This document shows, one piece after another, positions 35,529 to 43,198 of a stretch of DNA of 64,000 bases. Source of the stretch: Brumimicrobium oceani (GTDB lineage: Bacteria; Bacteroidota; Bacteroidia; Flavobacteriales_D; Crocinitomicaceae); the NCBI RefSeq assembly GCF_003143775.1, contig NZ_QFRJ01000009.1, forward strand, positions 97,819 to 161,818, given 5' to 3'. Below the pieces are notes generated by a model. That model worked only from the letters and a program-made list of their open reading frames with translations. It had not been told where the DNA came from and did not search any database. Position 1 is the stretch's first letter, and each line of letters opens with the position of its first letter. A program made the position numbers and the translations under genes.

Positions 35529-35996
35529 ATGAAAATAACAACAATTCTATTGGCAAGTGCATTATCATTTGGAACCGCAGTAATTGGTCAGCAAGAAATG
35601 ATTCCAGCACCAGTTCAAGAGCAAAACAAAGAAGTCACGGATCAAGAGTTAGAGAAGTTCGCTCTAATCTATCAAGATGTTCAAATAGAGAGTCAGGAAA
35701 TGCAAAAAGAAGCCATTGCTATTATCCAAACAGAAGGAATGGAACTTGAGCGATTCAACGAAATTTCTCAAGCCCAGGCCGATCCAAACAATACGAGCGA
35801 AGCCAGTGAAGAGGAAAAAGCACAAATAACAAAAATCAATACACAGATGCGAGAAATCCAAAGCTCATTCCAATCTAAAATTGCGGAAATAGTGCGAGAA
35901 AAAGGAATGACAGTTCAACGCTATCAAGAAGTTTATACGGCTGTTCAACAGGATACAGAACTACAACAAAAGTTTGGTGCGTTAATTCAAGGATAA
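35529..35996 (+). CDS. DUF4168 domain-containing secreted protein
   Basis: A 155-residue protein with a signal peptide (KITTILLASALSFGTAVIGQ). The mature part is all alpha-helical and Gln/Glu-rich (ELEKFALIYQDVQIESQEMQ, RFNEISQAQADPNN, QEVYTAVQQDTELQQKF), fitting DUF4168, a periplasmic family of unknown role. Two helix-pair units are visible and could form a coiled coil. It is transcribed alone with a terminator at 36025-36059. Confidence 0.85.
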   Translation: MKITTILLASALSFGTAVIGQQEMIPAPVQEQNKEVTDQELEKFALIYQDVQIESQEMQKEAIAIIQTEGMELERFNEISQAQADPNNTSEASEEEKAQITKINTQMREIQSSFQSKIAEIVREKGMTVQRYQEVYTAVQQDTELQQKFGALIQG

Positions 35997-36024
35997 AAAC
36001 TATTTTATTATAAAATACTGATAA

Positions 36025-36059
36025 ACAGAGGTGAATTGAATTTTACCCCTGTTTTTTTT
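36025..36059 (+). terminator. Rho-independent terminator after the DUF4168 gene
   Basis: ACAGAGGT and ACCCCTGT pair with one mismatch around a 12-nt loop and are followed by a T run. Confidence 0.75.
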
Positions 36060-36116
36060 ATCTAATCGGTGGGTGTTCCCGTCAGGAATAACTATATTTA
36101 ATCAAAATTATAAATT

Positions 36117-36641
36117 ATGAAAGCGCCGTTTAACTTATTCAAGTGGATTGAAGACAATAGAGATTTATTAAAACCACCTGTTGGAAATAAAAATCTTTAC
36201 GTTGAAGCTGGAGATTTTATTGTTATGATTGTTGGTGGACCAAACTCAAGAAAAGATTATCATTACAATGAATCTGAAGAACTGTTCCTCCAAATTGAAG
36301 GTGACATTACAGTTCGAATTCAAGAACAAGGAAAAGCGAAGGACATTCAAATTCGTGAAGGCGAATTATTTTTACTTCCCGCAAGAACTCCCCACTCTCC
36401 AATTCGAGGTGAAAACACCGTTGGTTTGGTGATTGAAAGAGTGCGCAAAGGAACCAATCTTATTGATGGCTTGATGTGGTTTTGTGAATCCTGTAATCAC
36501 CCACTAAAAACTTATAAATTCAAATTAGAAAATATCGAGAAAGATTTCCTTCCACGATTTAAAGAGTTTTACGGCTCAAAAGAAAATAGAACTTGCGATA
36601 ATTGCGGCAAAGTGATGGAAACGGACGAACGTTTTATATAA
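36117..36641 (+). CDS. nbaC: 3-hydroxyanthranilate 3,4-dioxygenase
   Basis: A 174-residue cupin enzyme of the kynurenine route to quinolinate and NAD. Ring-opening residues are present in the expected order: Arg45, the Fe ligands His49, Glu55 and His93, then Arg97 and Glu107. The C-terminal rubredoxin-like zinc site has CESC (123-126) and CDNC near 160-163, typical of bacterial and not animal enzymes. No other kynurenine-pathway gene lies in the window, but NAD kinase is 3 kb away. The gene after it starts 22 nt downstream on the same strand. Confidence 0.93.
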   Translation: MKAPFNLFKWIEDNRDLLKPPVGNKNLYVEAGDFIVMIVGGPNSRKDYHYNESEELFLQIEGDITVRIQEQGKAKDIQIREGELFLLPARTPHSPIRGENTVGLVIERVRKGTNLIDGLMWFCESCNHPLKTYKFKLENIEKDFLPRFKEFYGSKENRTCDNCGKVMETDERFI

Positions 36642-36663
36642 TTGAAGCTTAAAACATCTGACT

Positions 36664-38019
36664 TTGAAAATTGAGCTGATTAGTGTTTTCGATCTTATGG
36701 TTGGTTTTGGATGGCTTATCATTCTCATGATTTTCTTTTGGATTGTGCGCCTAATCAATGTAGAAAAACCACATTTTAAGCTTTTCTATCCCGCTATGCT
36801 TTTCAAACTGGGCTTTGGGTTGTTATTTGCACTTACTTATACTTTGGTATTAAAAGGAGGTGACACAACGGCCTATTGGGAGGGAGCAGTAAAACTAAAC
36901 CATTTGTTTTGGGATAGCCCGGAGGCATATTTCAGAGAAATGATTCAAATTCCTTCCTCAGAAACTATTCGTAATTATTTTAATCAACGTACTGGTTATC
37001 CTCCCTCCTGGATTTATAGAGAACCGGAAAGCTTTTTCGTGAGTAAAATTGTGTCTTTGTTTACTTTTGTGACCTTTAATAGCTATTTAGCGATGTCCCT
37101 ATTGAGCGCTGCAATTGTAGGGTTCACTTCTTGGAAACTATATGAATTAGTTAAAGACTTTACATTTTGTAAGCATTGGATTCTCGCGGGGGCAACACTT
37201 TTTATTCCAACTGTTGCTTTCTGGTCTTCGGGAGTTTCAAAAGACACTTTTGTATTGGCCGCATTTCAAACGATAGTTTACATTGTATTTTCATTGCTCT
37301 TAAAAAAGAAGCAATTCAATCTGAAGTACTTTTTATTGCTTTTCATCTCCATCTTCTTTCTCTATAAAATGCGTGACTTTATGCTAATTGCAATTGCTGT
37401 CCCTTTAGCCACTGTAATGATGTCTCGTATAATCAAAAACATGAAGAGCAACCCATTAGTGCTTTGGACTTTTCGAATACTATTTACAACTGCGGCAATT
37501 GGACTCACCCTAATTTATTTGCAAACACTAGGAAATCAGTTAGCGGAAAATGCCTACTTAGAGGAATTAGCTGTTGTGCAGCAAGATTTTGCTCAAAACA
37601 AATTATATACGGGACCAAAATACGACTTGGGAATAACAGATTATTCGCCTATTGGTATTTTAGGGGCGGTTCCAATCTCCATTTTCACGGCTTTTTATCG
37701 TCCATTTTTATGGGAAGCTAGCAGCGCATTTCTTTTACTCAGTGCCTTAGAAGGTATCTTTATGATGGCCTTAACTTATGGCTTCTTTTTTAGATCTGGT
37801 AGAATTAAAAAACACTTTCAATTTATTAAAAGCAAGGAGTTTTTAATATTTGCGCTTCTATTTTCTTTAATACTGGGATTTTTTGCTGGGTTTACCTCTG
37901 GGCTATTCAATGTACTGATTAGATTTAAAGCGCCTTTTATGTCGCTTATTGTTATCTTTTTAGCATCACGACAACCAAAAATAATTAAACAAAGTGTTGG
38001 TGGAGATACTCAGCGGTAA
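36664..38019 (+). CDS. Polytopic membrane protein, uncharacterised
   Basis: A 451-residue protein with about ten hydrophobic helices. The start is a TTG at 36664 after an in-frame stop at 36643-36645. An ATG at 36697 would drop 11 residues. An early loop has GGDTTAYWEGAVK, and a later one a long soluble segment (VVQQDFAQNKLYTGPKYDLG). The topology resembles glycosyltransferase-C or polysaccharide-polymerase families, but no diagnostic motif is clear. It lies 22 nt after the dioxygenase gene, and its 3' end overlaps the end of the minus-strand PorG-like gene by 10 bases (38010-38019). Confidence 0.75.
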   Translation: MKIELISVFDLMVGFGWLIILMIFFWIVRLINVEKPHFKLFYPAMLFKLGFGLLFALTYTLVLKGGDTTAYWEGAVKLNHLFWDSPEAYFREMIQIPSSETIRNYFNQRTGYPPSWIYREPESFFVSKIVSLFTFVTFNSYLAMSLLSAAIVGFTSWKLYELVKDFTFCKHWILAGATLFIPTVAFWSSGVSKDTFVLAAFQTIVYIVFSLLLKKKQFNLKYFLLLFISIFFLYKMRDFMLIAIAVPLATVMMSRIIKNMKSNPLVLWTFRILFTTAAIGLTLIYLQTLGNQLAENAYLEELAVVQQDFAQNKLYTGPKYDLGITDYSPIGILGAVPISIFTAFYRPFLWEASSAFLLLSALEGIFMMALTYGFFFRSGRIKKHFQFIKSKEFLIFALLFSLILGFFAGFTSGLFNVLIRFKAPFMSLIVIFLASRQPKIIKQSVGGDTQR

Positions 38020-38846
38020 AAGCAAATATCCGGATTTCCAAGTGAAAAGGTAAACATAATTCCGAACATAGAATACCAATCTTTGGTTTCCGCGTTTCCT
38101 CTACTGCCTGTCATTTTAATTTCAGAAGGCGATCTATCAGCTAAGCTTGCAGCAATATTTCCATTTTGTTGAGCCAATTCAGCTGCATTCAAAAACTCCC
38201 CTTTTCCCACATCATCTAAATAGTCTGTGAAAGTTTTACGCAATCCATATTCTAAAGAAACGGCTGCTCTTTTTCCTAAATTAATCTTGAATCCAATTCC
38301 GAATGGAATAGCCAATTGCACTAAGGGATAAGCGTTTTGGCTTGTCAACTCACTGTTTTGCCCTTCTGTTCCTATGGTTTGCAAGCTCACCAATTCACCG
38401 TTATAATCTGTTTTGGGATCCATTTTAAATACTCCCATATCTATAAACATATAGGGAGTGAAAAAATAATCTTTATTTCCCATTTTATAATTGAGATAAT
38501 TAAACTCAAGTCCTCCAGCCACTTCGAAAATAGACGATTCAAAAGAAAGGTTTCGTGCAATTTGATCTGCATATCCTGATTCCGAATCATAAGCTTCTAC
38601 CTTTCCATAGCGAACAGTTCCTCTTAACTCTATCCTGGAATTGACATGAAAGCGATAGATCATCCCAAATGATAAATTGGTGTTATTAAAATGCTTGTAT
38701 TTGTTTAAATCTCCAATGTAGTAGCTCCCTCCCCCCATAAAACCAAGAGAAGAACGCGATTTGAAATTTTCTAACTGCCCGTGAGTTGATCCGATGATTG
38801 AAAAAACCACTGCTAAAGTCAATACTATTTTAAAAATGAATTTCAT
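38010..38846 (-). CDS. DUF6089/PorG-like outer-membrane protein, putative T9SS component
   Basis: A 278-residue protein from the ATG at 38846, after a TTG at 38855 was rejected. The signal peptide ends in IIGSTHGQ. A beta-rich body (SSLGFMGGGSYYIGDLNKYK then RFHVNSRIELRGTVRYGKV) ends in a barrel pattern, fitting DUF6089, the family annotated as PorG of the type IX secretion system. Family knowledge also places such genes near nadK, a CBS gene and pdxJ, as here. The usual neighbours uppS and bamA are not seen. A -7 box TATTTTTG lies at 38871-38864 with a TTG 23 nt upstream. Confidence 0.75.
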   Translation of the reverse strand: MKFIFKIVLTLAVVFSIIGSTHGQLENFKSRSSLGFMGGGSYYIGDLNKYKHFNNTNLSFGMIYRFHVNSRIELRGTVRYGKVEAYDSESGYADQIARNLSFESSIFEVAGGLEFNYLNYKMGNKDYFFTPYMFIDMGVFKMDPKTDYNGELVSLQTIGTEGQNSELTSQNAYPLVQLAIPFGIGFKINLGKRAAVSLEYGLRKTFTDYLDDVGKGEFLNAAELAQQNGNIAASLADRSPSEIKMTGSRGNAETKDWYSMFGIMFTFSLGNPDICFYR

Positions 38847-38863
38847 TGGGAACAATCAAACGA

Positions 38864-38897
38864 CAAAAATAGATAATTATTGTTGAAAGTCCCTCAA
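38864..38897 (-). promoter_or_regulatory. Candidate promoter before the PorG-like gene
   Basis: Minus strand TTG (38897-38895), a 23-nt spacer, then TATTTTTG (38871-38864). The spacing is at the long end of the accepted range. It places the transcript start ahead of the ATG at 38846. Confidence 0.45.
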
Positions 38898-38940
38898 TTA
38901 TTGAAACAGAAGCTCAACTCCATTTTCCTTTTCATTCTTC

Positions 38941-39184
38941 TCGGCAATACTTCCTCAAGAAATTTCCCTCCGAATTCGGTGCCTTCGACAAGCTCAGTCA
39001 CCGAAGAGTATCCCGATGACCGAGCCTGTAGAAGCCATTGAAGAAACAAAGGAAAAACCTCAAATTTGGCAAGCTCCGTGCAGCTCTACACCGGCAGACT
39101 CAGCACAGGTGTGAAAACCCTCGTTTACCTCTATATAAAAACTAATACTAAGGCGATCTTTGCGTATCCCTGACGTCACTCTGA
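38941..39184. repeat. 244-bp direct repeat, copy 1 of a 308-bp tandem duplication
   Basis: From TCGGCAATACTTCCTCAAG to GACGTCACTCTGA. Copy 2 is 308 bp downstream with a few substitutions. It contains the CCTTCGACAAGCTCAGTCAC motif shared with 57.5 kb. Confidence 0.88.
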
Positions 39185-39248
39185 GAAATTCGTAATTGAT
39201 AATTCGTAATTACTTCACAACCTCTTTTTTCTCTTTGTCCCTCAGAAT

Positions 39249-39492
39249 TCGGCAATACTTCCTCAAGAAATTTCCCTCCGAATTCGGTGCCTTCGACAAG
39301 CTCAGTCACCGAAGAGTATCCCGATGACCGAGCCTGTAGAAGCCATTGAAGAGACAAATGAAAAATCTCAAATTCGGCAAGCTCCGTGCAGCTCTACATC
39401 GGCAGGCTCAGCACAGGTGTGAAAACCCTCGTTTACCTCTGTATAAAAACTAATACTAAGGCGATCTTTGCGTATCCCTGACGTCACTCTGA
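39249..39492. repeat. 244-bp direct repeat, copy 2 of a 308-bp tandem duplication
   Basis: Same sequence as 38941-39184 shifted by 308 bp. The duplication lies between the PorG-like and NAD kinase genes. No protein gene is supported; the 69-codon minus frame inside is repeat translation. Confidence 0.88.
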
Positions 39493-39494
39493 TG

Positions 39495-39612
39495 TAAATT
39501 TCTTTTTCAACTCGTTGGAAATAGAAATTTGCGAGGAATCTTGTCAGTTAACCGCTTATTCACATTATTGCGGTATTAGGTATATTTATCGGTAAAGTTA
39601 CGGGTAGACATT
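39495..39612. repeat. Dispersed repeat family, half copy
   Basis: Shares TTGGAAATAGAAATTTGCGA and AATCTTGTCAG-type ends, followed by TATTTATCGGTAAAGTTACG, with the right halves of 58000-58168 and 4853-4920. No ORF. Confidence 0.65.
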
Positions 39613-39632
39613 ACAGAAAAATTAAAATCAAA

Positions 39633-40514
39633 CTACTCATTTCTTTGATCAATTCCCCACATCATTTTCTCTCGAATGGTTTTAAAGAAACCGTTTTCAC
39701 TAAATTTCACCACATTAATCATGAAATCTGCTTTTCGCAACTCTATTTCTGTACCTGTTTTTACTGGCTTTGAATGCGAGTCTAAAGTCAGTAGGAAATT
39801 CCTGTCTCTCCCAATCGCTTTTAAAGTAATGGGAATATGGTCTGGTACAATCACAGGACGCACATTTAAGTTATGCGCAGCAATTGGAGTTAAAAAATGA
39901 ACGCCACAACTCGGATAAATAATTGGCCCTCCACAACTCAAACTATAGGCTGTAGATCCTGTAGGCGTTCCAACGAGTAATCCATCGGCCCAGTAAGAAT
40001 TCAAATATTCTCCTCCTAAATAGGCTTCCACAGTTATCATTGAAGCGGTGTCTTTTTTGTGTACCGCAAGTTCATTAAGTGCTAAATTTCTATCTCCAAA
40101 AATATTTTCTTGGGTTTCTACATTAATCAAACTTCTCTTTTGGAAAGTGTAATCTTTCTTTTGAATTCTATCGATCGTTCTTTCAAAATCTGCCGTATTT
40201 GTATCTGCCAGAAACCCTAAACGCCCCGTATTTATCCCCAAAATTGGCACACCGCTATTTCTCACGTAGCTCACGCATTTCAAGAACGTACCGTCTCCTC
40301 CAATACTGATTGCCATATCGATCCCAGAAATAAAATCGGTGTGGCTGTTGAATATTTGGTAGCCTTCCTTTAGTCCAATTTGCTGTTTTAGCTGCTTATA
40401 AAAATCTTCCTCAATAATAGGATTCCAATTCAAATCTTCCATTTGCTTAAAAATCCTATTAAAAAATAGAACTTCGTGCTTCATTATTTTACGAGAATAT
40501 ATCGCTACGTTCAT
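39633..40514 (-). CDS. nadK: NAD kinase
   Basis: A 293-residue cytosolic enzyme making NADP from NAD and ATP or polyphosphate. The GGDGT motif with the catalytic Asp74 (SIGGDGTFLKC), the NTGRLGFL segment, the GTPTGSTAYSLSCGGPI signature and a late IVPDHIPITLKAIGRDRNF stretch match the family. It starts 3 nt after the CBS gene, which together with pdxJ on the opposite strand forms a neighbourhood conserved in Bacteroidota. The 787-nt gap to the PorG-like gene is filled by the tandem duplication. Confidence 0.95.
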   Translation of the reverse strand: MNVAIYSRKIMKHEVLFFNRIFKQMEDLNWNPIIEEDFYKQLKQQIGLKEGYQIFNSHTDFISGIDMAISIGGDGTFLKCVSYVRNSGVPILGINTGRLGFLADTNTADFERTIDRIQKKDYTFQKRSLINVETQENIFGDRNLALNELAVHKKDTASMITVEAYLGGEYLNSYWADGLLVGTPTGSTAYSLSCGGPIIYPSCGVHFLTPIAAHNLNVRPVIVPDHIPITLKAIGRDRNFLLTLDSHSKPVKTGTEIELRKADFMINVVKFSENGFFKTIREKMMWGIDQRNE

Positions 40515-40517
40515 TGA

Positions 40518-41180
40518 TTAAATATTCAAATAATTCATTAATTCATCATAACGATCTTTCAAATCATCATGATAGCTATTGCGCTGAAAACTTGCCTTAA
40601 CGTGATAATCATAGCGTTCCAAAGCTTTAATTACCCTCCCCAATTCCAGTTGGTTAATTTTAAGGGTTAATTCCAAATTCTTGGACATTTCGCTCGAGGT
40701 AATGAAAGAGCTTAAAATTTTTGCATTTTCGCTTTCCACAATTTGAGAAATCTGAGCTAAAGAATAGTCAGTATCGCTCATTTCTAAGACAATAATTCCA
40801 CCCGCTTCCTTAATACTTCCAGTTGCTGCAATATTCTGCATTAAATTCGAAATACTAATATTTCCCAAGTAGTTCTCTTCCTCATCCAACACCGGAACCA
40901 CTGTTAAATGGTCGATGGATGCCAGGTTTAATACTTCGTAAACATGGGAAGTACCTTTCACGTAAGGGCGTGGCAAATGGCTAAACAATTCTGTTAGGGT
41001 ATAAGAAAGATCCGCTTTATCCAGCAAATCATCTTCTGAGACCAAGCCCACAAAACTCTCCCCTTTTAGCACAGAAAGATGATTTACTTTAAATTCATCC
41101 ATCCAAAGCAAGGCCTTTTCTCCCGTATCCGTATGTTTTAACGGCGGTATTTCGTCTGTTATAAGTTCAATTCCTATCAT
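40518..41180 (-). CDS. CBS-domain protein with ACT-like C-terminus
   Basis: A 220-residue protein from the ATG at 41180, chosen over a TTG at 41192 because [20 protein letters not shown] matches the family N-terminus. Two CBS domains occupy about 1-125 ([40 protein letters not shown]) and could bind adenosyl ligands. The rest ([20 protein letters not shown] then [10 protein letters not shown]) looks like an ACT-type regulatory fold. It lies 3 nt before nadK and is divergent to pdxJ. A role in controlling NAD kinase or cofactor supply is plausible from the neighbourhood only. Confidence 0.8.
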   Translation of the reverse strand: MIGIELITDEIPPLKHTDTGEKALLWMDEFKVNHLSVLKGESFVGLVSEDDLLDKADLSYTLTELFSHLPRPYVKGTSHVYEVLNLASIDHLTVVPVLDEEENYLGNISISNLMQNIAATGSIKEAGGIIVLEMSDTDYSLAQISQIVESENAKILSSFITSSEMSKNLELTLKINQLELGRVIKALERYDYHVKASFQRNSYHDDLKDRYDELMNYLNI

Positions 41181-41217
41181 TATAGTGACCAAAGTAGTAA
41201 TTCTACGTTAATGTATA

Positions 41218-41225
41218 TAACTTTG
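41218..41225 (+). promoter_or_regulatory. -7 box before pdxJ
   Basis: TAACTTTG matches TAnnTTTG, 22 nt before the ATG at 41247. It lies inside a longer in-frame extension starting at 41211, which argues against that start. Confidence 0.5.
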
Positions 41226-41246
41226 TTGCTAAAAAATAATTCTAGC

Positions 41247-41960
41247 ATGGCAAAATTAAGCGTTAATGTGAATAAAATAGCAACAATTCGTAACGCCCGT
41301 GGAGGTGATGTTCCTAATGTTGTTCAAGTAGCAAAAGATTGTGAACGTTTTGGAGCTGAAGGAATAACCATTCACCCTCGCCCGGATGAAAGACATATCA
41401 CAACGAAAGATGTTTACGATTTAGACAAGGTAGTAACTACGGAGTATAATATTGAGGGATATCCTGATGAACGTTTTATGAGACTCGTTGAGGAAACCAG
41501 GCCTACTCAAGCCACCTTGGTTCCTGATGGACCCGATGTTTTGACTTCGAATGCAGGTTGGGACACCGTAAAATACAAGGACATGCTTACGGAAATATGC
41601 TCACAACTGGCAGAATGGGGCGTTAGGTCAGCTATATTTGTAGATACCAACCCAAGCAACATAAATGGAGCTAAAGAAGTTGGTGTAGATCGCATAGAAC
41701 TATATACTGGCCCTTATGCAGACCATTACGAAGAGGATAAAGATGCAGCCATTAAAGACTATATTTCTGCTGCAAAATTGGCCCATGATTTAGGCCTAGG
41801 AATCAATGCTGGACATGATTTAAGCTTGCTTAATTTAGCTTTTTTCAAACAGTCTATTCCCAACTTAGCGGAAGTAAGTATTGGACATGCATTAATTGCT
41901 GATGCGCTCTATTTAGGACTGGAAACAACGATTAAGAAATACTTAGAACTGCTTAAATAA
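41247..41960 (+). CDS. pdxJ: Pyridoxine 5'-phosphate synthase
   Basis: A 237-residue TIM-barrel enzyme that joins aminoacetone phosphate and 1-deoxyxylulose 5-phosphate in DXP-dependent vitamin B6 synthesis. [20 protein letters not shown] at the N-terminus, [14 protein letters not shown] with the catalytic His region, [12 protein letters not shown] and the late [13 protein letters not shown] segment are all typical. The start at 41247 is preferred because of a -7 box at 41218-41225. It is divergent to the CBS gene. An alpha/beta hydrolase gene follows 103 nt downstream. Confidence 0.95.
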   Translation: MAKLSVNVNKIATIRNARGGDVPNVVQVAKDCERFGAEGITIHPRPDERHITTKDVYDLDKVVTTEYNIEGYPDERFMRLVEETRPTQATLVPDGPDVLTSNAGWDTVKYKDMLTEICSQLAEWGVRSAIFVDTNPSNINGAKEVGVDRIELYTGPYADHYEEDKDAAIKDYISAAKLAHDLGLGINAGHDLSLLNLAFFKQSIPNLAEVSIGHALIADALYLGLETTIKKYLELLK

Positions 41961-42063
41961 ATAGTCTTTTCGATTGTCTTTTAAGGCGTCTTTACAACTT
42001 TTTTCATCATAGGCTTTAAAAGGACGAAGACACGAGCAAGCATTCTTATAAAACAAAATAAAA

Positions 42064-42825
42064 ATGGAATTACACTATAAACAATTTGGAGAAGGGAAGG
42101 CATTTATTGTATTACACGGACTTTTTGGATCGTCGGATAACTGGCAAACCCACGGAAAAAAATTAGGGGAATATTTCGATGTTTATCTCGTTGACCAAAG
42201 AAATCATGGTGAATCTGGCTGGAGCGATGAATTTAGTTATGATGTTATGGCAGAGGATTTACATGAGTTTATTCAATCTCATCACTTGGAAGAAATCATT
42301 TTAATGGGGCATTCTATGGGCGGTAAAACAGCGATGCGCTATGCCCAGAAATACCCAGAAATGATAGACAAACTCATTATAGTAGATATGGGAATCAAGG
42401 AATATCCTGTCTCTCACGACACCATAATAGAGGGCTTAAAATCTATCGACTTGTCTGTTATCCACTCTCGCAGTGGGGCATCAGAACAGCTATCAAAATA
42501 CATCAACAATAAATCTATTCGTCAGTTTTTATTAAAAAACCTGTACTGGAAAGAAAAAGGTCAATTGGCTTGGTCGATAAATCTTCCCGTGTTGGAGGAA
42601 AAATACGCTGAAATAATAAAAGCGCTACCAGAAGTAGAGACTCTAATTGATACTTTATTTATTGCTGGAGGAAAATCAGACTATGTCTTAGAGGAGGATC
42701 ATGATGCCATTAGAAAACTGTTTCCTTTGGCCGATTTTCACACCATTGACAGAGCGGGACACTGGATTCATGCCGAGGCACCAGAAGAATTTATTGAAGA
42801 AGTTTTAGGTTTTGCTTTGAGGTAG
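42064..42825 (+). CDS. Alpha/beta-fold hydrolase, YbfF esterase-like
   Basis: A 253-residue cytosolic protein. The oxyanion segment LHGLFGSSDNW, the DQRNHGESG stretch, the nucleophile elbow GHSMGG (Ser84) and the late DRAGHWIHAEAPEEF with the catalytic His all match YbfF-type acyl-CoA or short-chain esterases. The Asp is expected near residue 210. No signal peptide. The physiological substrate is unknown. A bidirectional terminator lies at 42961-42996. Confidence 0.9.
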   Translation: MELHYKQFGEGKAFIVLHGLFGSSDNWQTHGKKLGEYFDVYLVDQRNHGESGWSDEFSYDVMAEDLHEFIQSHHLEEIILMGHSMGGKTAMRYAQKYPEMIDKLIIVDMGIKEYPVSHDTIIEGLKSIDLSVIHSRSGASEQLSKYINNKSIRQFLLKNLYWKEKGQLAWSINLPVLEEKYAEIIKALPEVETLIDTLFIAGGKSDYVLEEDHDAIRKLFPLADFHTIDRAGHWIHAEAPEEFIEEVLGFALR

Positions 42826-42960
42826 TTGACTTGGACTGCGCTCAGCCAAATGCAATATCGCAAGAACAATAACAACAAAGACCACTATAAAGACCACTAT
42901 AAAGAAGACTACAAATACAATCATTTTTGGTTGGCTTAGCGTAGCTACAGCCACCAAAAT

Positions 42961-42996
42961 AAAAATCCCGCACTCCAATTGGATGCGGGATTTTTA
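42961..42996. terminator. Bidirectional rho-independent terminator
   Basis: AAAAATCCCGCA and TGCGGGATTTTT form a 12-bp stem with an 11-nt loop. It lies between the plus-strand hydrolase and the minus-strand OmpA gene and has A/T runs on both sides, so it can serve both. The rest of the gap from 42826 to 43198 shows only a short AAGACCACTATA direct repeat. Confidence 0.88.
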
Positions 42997-43198
42997 ATTA
43001 CATAGTGCTTGGACGGAAACACAACAAATTTAAAATTGAATCTTTTGAGTTTATTTTATCTTTTTTCTTGTCGGCTGATGCTAAGGCATCTCCTAAAGAA
43101 ACAAAAATAAAATAATTCTCAAAATCTATACAATTTGTAAAAATCGTCTGTTTCCGACCAAGCACTAAATAGAATAACTATTCAAAATTTTCAAATCA

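Noticed and set aside
42870..42930. AAGACCACTATA direct repeats as a CRISPR or iteron array
   Set aside because: Two to three adjacent copies only, no spacers and no replication gene nearby.
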